Position numbers and translations under genes: made by a program. 64,000 bases of DNA, taken from assembly GCA_963772595.1 (NCBI GenBank), contig CAVYXZ010000014.1, forward strand, positions 372,001-436,000, written 5' to 3'. Below the pieces are notes generated by a model. The model was not told where the DNA came from. It saw only the letters and a program-made list of their open reading frames with translations, and made no database searches. Source of the DNA: CAVYXZ01 sp963772595 (GTDB lineage: Bacteria; Chloroflexota; Anaerolineae; Aggregatilineales; Phototrophicaceae). This document shows, one piece after another, positions 48,453 to 58,076 of the stretch; position 1 is the first letter of the stretch; each line of letters begins with the position of its first letter.

Positions 48453-49475
48453 CTACAGCAGCGCCAGCCCGACACCCAGCATGGCGCTCAGTAAGCCCAC
48501 CAGCCAGAAGCGCTGGACGATCTGCATCTCGCTCCACCCGGATAATTCGAAATGGCCGTGAATCGGGGCCTGACGGAAGAGACGTTTATCCACGCCCCAG
48601 TAGCGCCGGGTGTACTTGGCCGAGACCACCTGGAGGATGACGCTTAAGGTCTCCGCCACCGGCACGATGGCGATCACCGGCAGCAGCAGCCACTGGCCGG
48701 TCATAATAGCGACCGTCCCCAGCGCCGCCCCAAGCGCCAGCGAGCCAGTATCGCCCATGAACAACTGCGCCGGATAAGCGTTGTACCACAAAAAGGCGAA
48801 GCAGGCCCCCACCAGGATAAAGCAGAACTGCGTCAAGAAGATCTGGTTCTGCAAGAAGGCGATCACCCCATAAGCTGCGAACGCGCTGGCCGTGATGATC
48901 CCCGCCAGGCCGTCCAGCCCATCGGTAAAGTTGACCGCGTTGGACATGCCGACGATAAAGAAGACGCAGATGGGGATGAAGATAATCGGGCTGAGGTTAA
49001 TCGGGAACTGGATAAAGGGAATAATCATCTGGTTGGCAAAAGAAAAACCGCCATCGTACTGCGAGATAATGACAGCCGCAATCGTCGCCAACACCACCTG
49101 CCCGGCAAATTTGACTCGCCCGGAAAGCCCTTCGCCAATTGGCCCGCGCGAAAGCTGGATACCCTCCCAATCATCAATTGCGCCCAGCAGGCCAAAGCCC
49201 AGCAGCACCGCCATCGGCAGCAGAATACTGGGGCCAGAGAGGCGGCGCACCAGACTGGCGAGGTTCAAACCCAGCGCCAGCAGCACAACCGGCAGAATAA
49301 TCATAATTCCGCCCATCGTCGGCGTGCCGATCTTAGCCTGATGCTGCTCGCGGAGTTCGGCGCGAATTTGCTTGCCCACTTTGAGACGCCGCAGCACCTC
49401 AATAAATGGGCTGCCCCAGATTACGCCCAACAAGAATGCAAGCGCGCCTACTGTTAAGGCAAATGGTAATCCCAT
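48453..49475 (-). CDS. mraY: Phospho-MurNAc-pentapeptide translocase
   Basis: 340 residues, ten membrane helices; forms lipid I on undecaprenyl phosphate. It has GTPTMGGIMII, GAIDDWEGIQ (the DD pair), AVNFTDGLDGLAG and MGDTGSLALGAALG. The usual HHH cluster before the last helices reads PIHGHFELSGW here, so the central histidine is Gly. It precedes murD by 7 bases. Confidence 0.95.
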   Translation of the reverse strand: MGLPFALTVGALAFLLGVIWGSPFIEVLRRLKVGKQIRAELREQHQAKIGTPTMGGIMIILPVVLLALGLNLASLVRRLSGPSILLPMAVLLGFGLLGAIDDWEGIQLSRGPIGEGLSGRVKFAGQVVLATIAAVIISQYDGGFSFANQMIIPFIQFPINLSPIIFIPICVFFIVGMSNAVNFTDGLDGLAGIITASAFAAYGVIAFLQNQIFLTQFCFILVGACFAFLWYNAYPAQLFMGDTGSLALGAALGTVAIMTGQWLLLPVIAIVPVAETLSVILQVVSAKYTRRYWGVDKRLFRQAPIHGHFELSGWSEMQIVQRFWLVGLLSAMLGVGLALL

Positions 49476-49550
49476 ATCTGTCCTGATCTGTCCTGCGTGG
49501 GGCTTATTTTACCCGGAGCACCCTATAGCCACCAGTCATTGGCGACCCGC

Positions 49551-51295
49551 TTAGTGATTAATACGGTTGACTTCGCCGCCCTCGGCGGTCAGCGCGTGCC
49601 GCACGTCGTCAGGCGGAATGTTCATCAAAATGACCAGCCGCTCCGCCAGATGCTGAAAGACCGGCGCCGCCACCTGAGTCCCCCAGTAGCCAGTCGGGCG
49701 GTCCAGCTTGACCAGAATCGAGACCTGGGGATCATCCGCCGGGAGGAAGCCGACGAAGCTCACAATCGAGGCGGCAGGTTCATAGCCAATCGGCGTCGGG
49801 ATCTGCGCGGTGCCGGTCTTGCCCGCGATGGTGTAGCCGGGCACAGAGGCATTGCCGTCCAGTCCATCGCGCACGACGGCAACCATCATATCCGCCATCG
49901 TATGGGCTGTTTCGGCACTGATGGGCCGTCCAAGTGTCGAGGGTTCGGAGAACTCAGTGCGCTGGCCGTCGATCATCTCACGGTAAACGTGCGGCTGCAT
50001 CATCAGGCCGTCGTTGGCAATCGCCGATACCGCCGTCAGCAGTTGAATCGGCGTCACGGCGATTCCCTGGCCGAAGCTGTTGGTCCCCAACTGGCTGTCG
50101 CTGTAATCTTCGTCGCCGGGTACGGTCATCTGGCCGGGCGCTTCGCCCTCCAAATCAATGCCGGTCGGGCGACCAATGCCGAAATCGCGCAGCTTGCCGT
50201 AGAAGGCCATTGGCCCCATTTCCAGGCTGACCGTCGCCGCACCCACGTTGAGCGACTGCACCAGCACCTGGGTCATATCGACCACACCATGCGCCTGCCG
50301 GTCCCAGTTCTGGATCGTGACGCCTCCCACTGTGATCTGCCCTCATCCAGGTAGGTATCGGTCGGCGTCACCACGCCCAGGTCAATCGCCGAGGCCATCG
50401 TCAGCAGTTTCATTACCGACCCGGGTTCGTACTGCACGCTGATGGCCGGGTTGATCAGCAGTGAGGGATCCTCCACGTCGAAATAGGCGTTCGGGTCGAA
50501 GCTGGGATAGCTCGCCATCGCCAGCACGTCGCCGTTGCGCGGGTTCATAACAATGATTGTGCCGTTACTCGAACCGGTCTGCGTGATGGCGCGCTGAAGC
50601 TCGCTTTCGGCCAGGAACTGTAAATCGCGGTCAATCGTCAGGATCAAATCCGCGCCGCGATCCTCACGCTGGTCCTGCGGCACGTCAAAGGGAATCTGGC
50701 TGATGGTCTCCTCGCGCTCGCGCCCGGCCAGTTGATCCTGATAGAAGCCTTCGACGCCATAATAGCCTTGCAGGTCGCCGCCAACAAAGCCCACCACCTG
50801 CGCCGCCAGCGTTCCCTGCGGATAACTGCGGCGCGCCAGCGGCTCAATCGTCACCTCCAGCAGGTCCAGCGCGGCCACCTGCTGCCCCACTTCGGCGCTC
50901 ACACGCGGCGCTAGCAGCACCCAGGGCACATTCTGGCGCACCTTCTCCAGTACGTCCAGTTCCGGCAGGCCGAGCAAGCCCGCCAGTTGAGTCGAGACGG
51001 CCACGTCATCCGTAACCAGGTTGGGGCTGATACCGATTTTGTATTCCAGGGTATTGACCGCCAGAGCCTGCATGTCACGATCATAAATATTGCCACGCGC
51101 CCCGGCCAGGCGCAGCGTGCGGTTGTAGGCTGAATTGCTGACACTGTCGAGATAGCTGGCGACGCGCGGGTCCAACTGGAACTGGAAGGACATCAGACGG
51201 CCCAGCAGCCCCAGACTGACGACCGCCAGCACGGCGATCACCACCGGCAGACGCTGGCGCAGCGTATCTTCCTGCGGATGTGAATGCGTTGCCAC
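49551..51295 (-). CDS. ftsI: Division-specific penicillin-binding protein (FtsI/PBP2 type, frame break)
   Basis: About 580 residues; a septal transpeptidase. A single membrane helix (VVIAVLAVVSLGLLGRLM) is followed by the dimerisation part (RGNIYDRDMQALAVN). The transpeptidase motifs are SVMK (in YEPGSVMKLLT), SLN (in LVQSLNVGAAT) and KTGT (in IAGKTGTAQIP). The frame is lost near 50335-50341, between TYLDE and ITVGGVTIQNW, by one missing or two surplus bases. GTG 51295 shares one base with the TAG of the FtsL-like gene. Confidence 0.94.
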
Positions 51296-51768
51296 TAGCT
51301 GCCCCCATCTGCCGGGCTGTTGAACTGGCGGCTGAAGGTATCCAACTGCTGTTGGAGCCAGCCGCCAAAGGTTTCATCATACAGCGGAGCGGCGTCCGGT
51401 TGGACAGCCAGCGTGATCGGTTGATCCTGGTAATCGGGGTCATAGCCTTCGACAACGAGATACTCAATGTCCTGATTGTCGGCCAGGTCAAAGCCGAGTT
51501 CGCGCGCCCGCTCCTGGAGATGCGGCACGCTGCGCAGACTGGCGATTTCCGCCCGAAGCTGCTCGTTCTGCTGTTCGAGCCGGTTGCGTTCGGTGATAAG
51601 CGCTTCAAGCTGGCGACCGGTCGTCACCACCGCTGCCGCCTGCGAGAGATACAACGCGCCAATAATCAGCGTGACGACGAAGCCCAGCGCGGCCAGGATC
51701 AGCGTCTGGCGCTGGTTACGCCAGGGACTGCGCCGTAAGGCATGGTCGATCCAGTTATTCGAGATCAT
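51295..51768 (-). CDS. FtsL/DivIC-like septum protein
   Basis: 157 residues. A basic cytoplasmic start leads into one membrane helix (TLILAALGFVVTLIIGALYL), then a coiled coil (LEALITERNRLEQQNEQLRAEIASLRSVPHLQERARELGF) as in FtsL and DivIC. A 65-residue acidic and Gln-rich tail extends beyond the usual FtsL length. ATG 51768 overlaps rsmH by 14 bases. Position between rsmH and ftsI supports FtsL. Confidence 0.8.
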   Translation of the reverse strand: MISNNWIDHALRRSPWRNQRQTLILAALGFVVTLIIGALYLSQAAAVVTTGRQLEALITERNRLEQQNEQLRAEIASLRSVPHLQERARELGFDLADNQDIEYLVVEGYDPDYQDQPITLAVQPDAAPLYDETFGGWLQQQLDTFSRQFNSPADGGS

Positions 51769-52676
51769 CCAGCTTCTCCACGACTCGCAGTTTGGCACTG
51801 CGGCTGCGGGGGTTGGCTGCGACTTCCGCCGCATTCGCCTCCAGCGGTTTGCGATTGACCAGCCGGACCGTCGCGTGATGTCCGCACATGCAAACGGGCA
51901 CTTCCGGCGGGCAGATGCAGTCCGTGTTGGCAAGCTTGAAATGCTGCTTCACGATGCGATCTTCCAGGCTGTGGAAGCTAATCACCGCCAGCCGTCCGCC
52001 GGGCCGCAGCAAATCCAAGGCCAGCGGCAGCGTGCGTTCCAGCGTGCTCAGCTCGTCGTTGACCGCGATTCGCAGGGCCTGAAAGACACGGGTCGCTGGA
52101 TGTATCTTATCGGATCTGTGGCGCGGCGCAAGCGCTTCAATCGCCCCGGCAAGCTGTCCGGTCGATTCAAAGGGGCGCTGCTTCACGATCATGCGGGCGA
52201 TCTGGCGGCTCTGGCGCTCTTCGCCATAGCGGTAGAAGATGTCGGCCAGTTCCTCGGCGTCCAGGCCGTTGAGCAGTTCGGCTGCCGTTGGCTCGTCGCC
52301 ACCGGGATCGAAACGCATATCGAGCGGCCCTTCGTGGCGGAAGGCGAAACCGCGTTCAGGCTGGTCCACCTGCATCGACGACAGGCCCAAATCGAGCAGA
52401 ATACCGTCCACCTGAGTCCAGCCGATGGACTCGGCGGCGGCCTGCATCTCGACATAACTGCTGTGCATCAACGTCACGCGCTCCGCCCAGGGCTTCAGAC
52501 GTCTCGCGCGCAATCGCCAGCGCGGCGGGGTCCCGGTCCAGGCCCAGGATCGCGCCCGCGCCCGCTTCCAACAGGGCAGCAGAATGTCCGCCTGCCCCGA
52601 CCGTGCCGTCAATGATCCGGTCGGCGGGTAACAGCGCGTCTTTAATCTGTTCAAGCAAAACGGGGATGTGGCTCAT
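51755..52676 (-). CDS. rsmH: 16S rRNA m4C1402 methyltransferase RsmH (frame break)
   Basis: About 306 residues after repair. It starts MSHIPVLLEQIKDAL and has the SAM-binding GTVGAGGHSAALLE, LGLDRDPAALAIA, DGILLDLGLSSMQVDQPERGFAFRHEGPLDMR and VISFHSLEDRIVKQHF. One surplus base near 52501 breaks the frame after AIARET. ATG overlaps the mraZ TGA in ATGA. Confidence 0.95.
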
Positions 52677-53101
52677 ATCCCAAGTTCGACCAGATGCTGG
52701 GCTTCGGCCAGCGTGTGCGGCACATCTTCCAACGTCGTTCGCCAACCGGAGGGTTCCCAGAGTTCGAGGAAGGTTTCCATGCCTGCGATCAGCACCTCAT
52801 CGTTCAGCCCGGCGTAGGCGCGCAGATAGCCGGGGATCAACATGCGGCCCTGGCGATCCAGCGAGAGTTCCACCGCGCCGGAAAAGAGCAGCCGCCGCAG
52901 CGCGCGAGCGGTTGGATGAGTAATGGGCATCTGATTGAGGCGTTTGGTCACGGACTGCCAGGCGGCCTGCGGGTAGATCACCAGATTGCGGTCCAGACCG
53001 CGCGTGAGAATCGCGCCGTCGTCGAGGTTGGGGCGGAAGCGGGCCGGGATAATCAGGCGTCCTTTATCGTCGAGGTGATGACAGTATTCGCCCCAATACA
53101 T
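52673..53101 (-). CDS. mraZ: Transcriptional regulator MraZ
   Basis: 142 residues with two AbrB-like MraZ motifs, DDKGRLIIPARFR (about residue 12) and DRQGRMLIPGYLR (about residue 83). MraZ binds repeats upstream of its own gene and represses the dcw cluster. The start at 53101 has GGGGAGC before it. It is the first gene of the cluster. Confidence 0.96.
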   Translation of the reverse strand: MYWGEYCHHLDDKGRLIIPARFRPNLDDGAILTRGLDRNLVIYPQAAWQSVTKRLNQMPITHPTARALRRLLFSGAVELSLDRQGRMLIPGYLRAYAGLNDEVLIAGMETFLELWEPSGWRTTLEDVPHTLAEAQHLVELGI

Positions 53102-53140
53102 GCGCCGCTCCCCAAGCTGCAACTCCGGCTGTTGGGGACG

Positions 53141-53190
53141 ATTATACCACATTAACCCGCATCTAATTTTGAATATCCCACATCTGGTAC
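53141..53190 (-). promoter_or_regulatory. dcw promoter with possible MraZ boxes
   Basis: The minus strand shows an extended -10 TGGTATAAT at 53141-53149, 40 bases upstream of mraZ. G-triplet elements (GTGGGA, GCGGGT, GTGGTA) lie 21 and 10 bases apart, close to the 10-base phasing of MraZ boxes. No good -35 is seen. The promoter is fairly likely; the boxes are tentative. Confidence 0.45.
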
Positions 53191-53212
53191 TTGTTTACCC
53201 CTGGGCCTCAGA

Positions 53213-54124
53213 TCATGGGTTGAGCGTCCCCGTGATCTGGAAGGCGGTCGCTTCGGGATTAGCTGGTGGCAGCAGGTCGATACGAAATACGCCGATGGTG
53301 TACTGCCCGGTCGTCGGCAGCATCATCCGCGTCGAAAGCGAGTCTGAGGTCACCAGACTGGCCTGGAAGACGACCTCATTGTTCGCCGAAAGAATCACAA
53401 TGCCCAGGTTCAGATTACCCGACTGTTTGGCAAAATCGAGCGCAAAAGTGTCACCTGCGTTACCGTCAAAAGTCAGCCCCAGCAGAGCATCGCCCGTTGG
53501 CGGAATCTGACCGGGGGTCGATGTGCCAAGCGTTAGCGGTAATTTGAAAGCGTTGGCGAAGCTTACCGGGTCTAGGCCGGGGAAGCCAACGAAATTGGGA
53601 TCCATCGTTGGAGCCGCTGTCAGAGAAATCTGCGCCTGCTCGGGTGTCTTCTCCCCTGGCGTAATCACCGTGCCATCGCTGAGCGTACAGCCAATATATA
53701 AGGTGTAAACACCAATACCGCCCCATCTGCCTGTACTATTGTAAAAGGTCCTATAATCAAGCGTATTGACAACAGTATATTGTGCGTTGGCCGGTGAAAT
53801 TACGTAGGTTCCCGGCGCAGATAAAATACCACTTTCAAATGACGGCGATTTGGACAATCCTCCGTTATCGCTTATGTTGATGCGTACCCCTGTGGGATCA
53901 AACAAAGCAATCGAAAATGAGAGGTTGTCACCCAATGGGCTGCCAGAGACTTGCAGCTTATCCCCAGGATTCATGTCGATTGAATAATCTTGAAATTGCA
54001 TGTTATCGGTAAACTGACCATCAATGACGGTGCCACATTCTACGCGAGTGGGTGCTTGAGCCTGTACACTGCGAACCCCAAGCAAAACAAAGGCACTTGC
54101 TATGAAAACGTGAACGAAGCGCAT
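53213..54124 (-). CDS. Secreted beta-rich protein of unknown function
   Basis: 303 residues with a signal peptide (MRFVHVFIASAFVLLGVRSVQAQA). Two similar PPC-like beta modules are visible. The first has GQFTDNMQFQDYSIDMNPGDKLQVSGSPLGDNLSFSIALFDPTG; the second has DALLGLTFDGNAGDTFALDFAKQSGNLNLGIVIL and ends with a GQYTIGVFRIDLLPP strand. Such modules often mediate binding at the cell surface. It lies 13 bases downstream of the TIR-SH3b gene on the same strand, so joint expression is likely. No catalytic motif is seen. Confidence 0.6.
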   Translation of the reverse strand: MRFVHVFIASAFVLLGVRSVQAQAPTRVECGTVIDGQFTDNMQFQDYSIDMNPGDKLQVSGSPLGDNLSFSIALFDPTGVRINISDNGGLSKSPSFESGILSAPGTYVISPANAQYTVVNTLDYRTFYNSTGRWGGIGVYTLYIGCTLSDGTVITPGEKTPEQAQISLTAAPTMDPNFVGFPGLDPVSFANAFKLPLTLGTSTPGQIPPTGDALLGLTFDGNAGDTFALDFAKQSGNLNLGIVILSANNEVVFQASLVTSDSLSTRMMLPTTGQYTIGVFRIDLLPPANPEATAFQITGTLNP

Positions 54125-54137
54125 GAAATCTATCCTC

Positions 54138-55257
54138 TTATGCTGAACATTGACTCGAAGGGTCGATAAGATCTGTGGTGATCCAACCACTCACGTTCTC
54201 GAAAGAGATTTTGTACCAGTCCTCACCATCGCTGCTGCGTCTTTCCAACAGCTGCACCGTAGTGCCTTGCTGAATCGTCGTTTGATTTGGCGCATTGCGT
54301 AATGGACTAATCTTGACTTGAAGTAAACCACCACTGCGGAAAATAACCGTCCCCTCACATGGATAGCCCTGTACCATTTCAGTCGGGGTTACAGTTGGTA
54401 TTGACGTATCGGTAGAGCCAATCGTTGGCAGTGGCGGCCCCGACTTAACCGGCAGACTATTTTTGTCCCCTGTGACCAGTACAAGATCACCCTGCACCCA
54501 GCCCTCGCTCCCTTTATAACGCAGCTTGTACCATGTGCCTTCAGTGTTCACGGCCAATAGTTCTGCTGTGTCATTGGACCCCAATGCACCTATCGGCGGA
54601 TAGTCAGGTCCCGGCCCCAGGCGCACATTAACGCCCGTTGTGAATGAAGCCATTGGCATACGAATGATCTCAGTCGCATCCGGGCTGGCAGGCGTATTGG
54701 CAATTAAGGACGTGATTTCAGTCAGCCCCAAAATGGCAATAAGGACGATCACTACGCTCAAGATCAACCACCTTAACCGGCGAGGCAGGGGCGGCTTATC
54801 AGAGTCAAGAGATCGCAGGGTCGCAATGAGCCGCTGACTATCTCCCTCAAAATGAGATTCATCGGTCTGGAATTGTAATGCCTGTCTGTGAGCAAGTTCA
54901 AGGATGCCAGATGGTAGATCACGCGCTGACGGCATCGACGCCCCATCGAGCAACAGAGGAACCACCTTTGCGTGATTGCTCTGTAATCCTGCCTCAATCT
55001 CCTGCTGCACCCAATCTCGTGAACCCTTTTCTTGCCGCGTCTTCATCAGGTCGAGCCACTGGGGGCCGATCAAAACGAGCACAAAATCGGACTGATAGAT
55101 AGCTTCGAGGATGGCGCCGCGAAAATCCGTACCCGGATTGATACTACCCACGTCCCGGAACACGTTGTCGGCGCCAAACACAGCCTTTAAGCGGTCGGCA
55201 ACGCCCCACATAATCGCCTGTGTCAGCCCGGCGGTAGGAAATAAATATTCGAGGCAT
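54138..55257 (-). CDS. TIR-domain membrane protein with two SH3b-like domains (frame break)
   Basis: 372 residues after removing one surplus base in the C run at 55204-55207. The N-terminus starts MPRIFISYRRADTGDYVG, continues VADRLKAVFGADNVFRDVGSINPGTDFR and VLVLIGPQWLDL, then DWVQQEIEAGL, which holds the glutamate expected at the TIR NADase position. One membrane helix lies at about residues 165-190 (WLILSVVIVLIAILGLTEI). Outside are two SH3b-like modules: VNVRLGPGPDYPPIGALG ... GWVQGDLVLV, and ISPLRNAPNQTTIQQGTTVQLLERR ... GWITTDLI. As read, an in-frame ATG at 55211 would give a TIR without its first strand. Function is unknown; an envelope sensor with an intracellular effector is one possibility. 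Confidence 0.75.
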
Positions 55258-55294
55258 TGTTAAGTCCATGATTGTAGGATGCAATACCAACAGC

Positions 55295-55323
55295 AATATT
55301 AACCTATAATTGTCAATTGACAA
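55295..55323 (-). promoter_or_regulatory. Possible promoter/operator of the TIR gene with a perfect palindrome
   Basis: A perfect 14-bp palindrome TTGTCAATTGACAA lies at 55310-55323. On the minus strand its TTGTCA half fits a -35, followed after 17 bases by AATATT, 38 bases upstream of the TIR start. A regulator bound to the palindrome would cover the -35. Confidence 0.45.
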
Positions 55324-55328
55324 ACAAG

Positions 55329-55357
55329 TGGAAACTCAAACATCAAAGGTGTACAAT
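55329..55357 (+). promoter_or_regulatory. Possible promoter of uvrC
   Basis: TGGAAA, 17-base spacer, TACAAT, 38 bases upstream of the uvrC ATG. No LexA-type box is recognised. Confidence 0.4.
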
Positions 55358-55395
55358 AGAACACACGTCCGAAACCAAAACTTAATCAACGAACA

Positions 55396-57286
55396 ATGAG
55401 TTTCTCACCCTCTGAACATATCCAGACCATTCTCGCCAACCTGCCGCAGAAGCCCGGCGTCTACCTGATGAAGGACAAGCGCGACGAGATCATCTACGTC
55501 GGCAAGGCCAAACGTCTGCGCAACCGCGTGCGCAGCTACTTCATCAACAGCGCCCAGCACAGCGAGAAGACACTGCGGATGCGCGAGCGCATCGTCGATA
55601 TTGACTACATCGTCGAGCGCAACGAGGTCAAGGCGCTGATCCTGGAAGAGACCCTCATCAAGCGCTACCGGCCTCAATACAACATCGCGCTCAAAGATGA
55701 CAAGCGCTATCCGTATATCAAGATCAACTGGCAGGACGATTTCCCGAAGGTCGAGGCGACTCGGCGTGTAGTCAAGGATGGCAGCAAGTATTTCGGCCCC
55801 TACGTCGCCATGTGGGCGGTGCAGGATACGTTGCAAACCCTGCGCAAAGCCTTCCCCTACCTCACCTGCAACCGCGACATCGACGGTAATGACGAACGCG
55901 CCTGCCTGTTCTATGACATCAAGCTCTGCAACGCGCCCTGCATAGGCGCAGTGAGCCGTGAGCAATACCGTGCGATGATCGGCGAGTTGATGTCGGTGCT
56001 CAGCGGACGCTCTGAAGGGGTCATGAAGCGTCTGAATACTGAGATGGAAGCCGCTGCCGAAGCGCTCAACTTCGAGCTGGCCGCCTCGCTGCGCGATCAG
56101 ATTCGCGCCATCGAGATGATTACCCAGGCGCAACCGGGCGGTCGGCACCAACTACACCGATCATGACGTGTTGGCCCTGGCCCGCGACAACAACGAGGCG
56201 GTGGTGCAGATTCTGTTTATCCGCAACGGTATCCTGATCGGCAGCGCCTCGCATGTGCTGGATGGCACCGAAGACGAGACCGACGAAGAGGTCATCCAGT
56301 CCTTCATCAAGCAGTTCTATGCCGAAGCGCCGGAGGTCCCGCGCGATCTGATTCTGCCGCAGAACGTCGAAGAGGCGCGGATTATCGAACAATGGCTGAA
56401 GGATCAGCGCGGCGGCAGCAAGGTGACGATCACCGTGCCCAAGCGCGGCCACAAGCGCGAACTGGTCAAGCTGGCGAAAGACAACGCCGGTGAGGCCCTG
56501 CGCATGATGCGCGCCCAGTGGGAAGCCGACAGCACCAAGCAGGAGGAGGCGCTGGCCGAATTGCAGCAGGCGCTGGAACTGCCGCGCACACCCAATCGCA
56601 TCGAATGCTACGACATCAGCACAACCCAGGGTACGGCCATCGTCGCCAGCCGGGTCGTCTTTACGCGCGGCACACCGCGCAAGAGCGAGTACCGCCGCTT
56701 TAATATTCGTACCGTGAGCCACGACGGCTCCGACGATTACCAGTCGATGCGTGAGGCACTGACGCGGCGCTTCAACCGCTATGTCCACGCGCTGGAAGAT
56801 GGCCCCGAATTGAGTCCCGGCGGCGAGGATCGCAGCGAGACCTGGCGCTTGCTGCCCGACCTGATGATTATCGACGGCGGCAAAGGCCAGCTTGGGGTGG
56901 CGATTGAAGTGCTGAAAGAGTTCGATCTCTTCGGCAAAGTGCCGGTCGTCGGGCTGGCGAAGCGCTTCGAAGAACTCTACCGCCCTTACAACCCGAAACC
57001 GGTGATTCTGCCCCGCCAGAGCCAGGCGCTGTTCCTGGTCCAGCGCGTGCGTGACGAAGCCCACCGCTTCGCCATCACCAGCCACCGCAACCGGCGGCGC
57101 AAGCTCGGCATGGCGAGCCGCCTGGAGACCATCCCCGGCATCGGCCCAGCCAAACGCAAAGCGCTGCTCAAAGCCTTCGATAACTCGATTGACGCGATCC
57201 GCGATGCTCCGGTCGAGCAGTTGGTCACGGTCAAAGGCATCACGGCGGATCTGGCCGAGACGATTAAAGCGGAACTGGCGAGTTAA
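55396..57286 (+). CDS. uvrC: Excinuclease ABC subunit C (frame break)
   Basis: About 629 residues after repair; makes both incisions in nucleotide excision repair. The GIY-YIG domain is KPGVYLMKDKRDEIIYVGKAKRLRNRV, the cysteine-containing linker ACLFYDIKLCNAPCIG, and the UVR motif is near residue 220 (AAAEALNFELAASLRDQI). The RNase H-like C-terminal endonuclease has ECYDISTTQGTAIVAS and LMIIDGGKGQL. The helix-hairpin-helix end is IPGIGPAKRKALLKAF. One surplus base near 56142 breaks the frame before VGTNYTDHDVLALA. The ribosome site is weak. Confidence 0.95.
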
Positions 57287-57288
57287 TC

Positions 57289-57699
57289 GTGCAAACCGCT
57301 GGCCTGGACCACATTAATCTGAGCGTCTCCAACCTGGAAGCGGCCCGCCAGTTCTACGGCGATCTGCTCGGCTTCGAGCTAACGCAAACTCCGTTGGATT
57401 ATCCCAGCGCCTTCGCCGCCGGGACCTATTCCTTCATGGTCGGTGACGTGGAAATCGCTCTCGTCCACCATGACTCAACCGCCGCCAATGATCGCTTCGA
57501 CGAGACGCGCATCGGACTCGATCACCTATCCTTCAAAGCCCCGGACGAAGCCGCGCTTCATGCCCTGGTGGACAGGCTCGACAAAGCCAGAGTGGAGAAC
57601 AGCGGCGTGCAGGTCTACGCACCCAACGGCAAGCGCTACGTTGTCTTCCGCGACCCGGACAATATCCAACTGGAATACTGGCTCGATAAGCCGCGCTAA
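57289..57699 (+). CDS. VOC-family (glyoxalase-like) protein
   Basis: 136 residues with two beta-alpha-beta-beta-beta modules. Module 1 begins LDHINLSVSNLEAARQFYGDLLGFEL; module 2 begins GLDHLSFKAPDEAALHALVDRL and ends VVFRDPDNIQLEYWL. The two His of the DH motifs and the final Glu fit a metal site. It starts at GTG 57289, 2 bases after uvrC, and overlaps the next convergent gene by 4 bases. The substrate is unknown. Confidence 0.82.
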   Translation: MQTAGLDHINLSVSNLEAARQFYGDLLGFELTQTPLDYPSAFAAGTYSFMVGDVEIALVHHDSTAANDRFDETRIGLDHLSFKAPDEAALHALVDRLDKARVENSGVQVYAPNGKRYVVFRDPDNIQLEYWLDKPR

Positions 57700-58076
57700 C
57701 GGTTCTTGGTCAGTTCATCCGCGCCCACGTTCAAATGCACTTCGTTGGCAGAGACGCTGCGAATTTGTTCCGGCATGACGAAACGATCCGAATGCAGCAG
57801 TCCGACGTCAATGCGAATGAAGCCTTCGTGGAGCAAGCGATGGCGGATGTCCTCCGGCAGCTGGGGTTCATCGACAAAGGCTCGCGCGATGTCCTCAATG
57901 AATGACGGATCGCGCACCGATTCGGAAGTTGTCGTGCTTTCAGTTTCCGCACCGGGTTGACCAGGCTGTTCATCTGTCATGCGCACCTGTCTCACTTTAC
58001 CAACCTGCTCTCCCGCATCATCGAAGACTTCCATGCCTTCTTCAATCTGCGTCAGGATATTGACTGCTTCCATCAT
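57696..58076 (-). CDS. PRC-barrel-like (DUF2171-type) protein
   Basis: 126 residues, soluble. The N-terminal strand pattern IEEGMEVFDDAGEQVGKVRQVRM and the C-terminal FIRIDVGLLHSDRFVMPEQIRSVSANEVHLNVGADEL fit a PRC-barrel fold, split by an acidic, Thr/Ser-rich insert of about 45 residues. A second ATG at 58073 is possible. Function unknown. The 152 bases upstream to the DUF488 gene hold no other gene. Confidence 0.65.
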   Translation of the reverse strand: MMEAVNILTQIEEGMEVFDDAGEQVGKVRQVRMTDEQPGQPGAETESTTTSESVRDPSFIEDIARAFVDEPQLPEDIRHRLLHEGFIRIDVGLLHSDRFVMPEQIRSVSANEVHLNVGADELTKNR

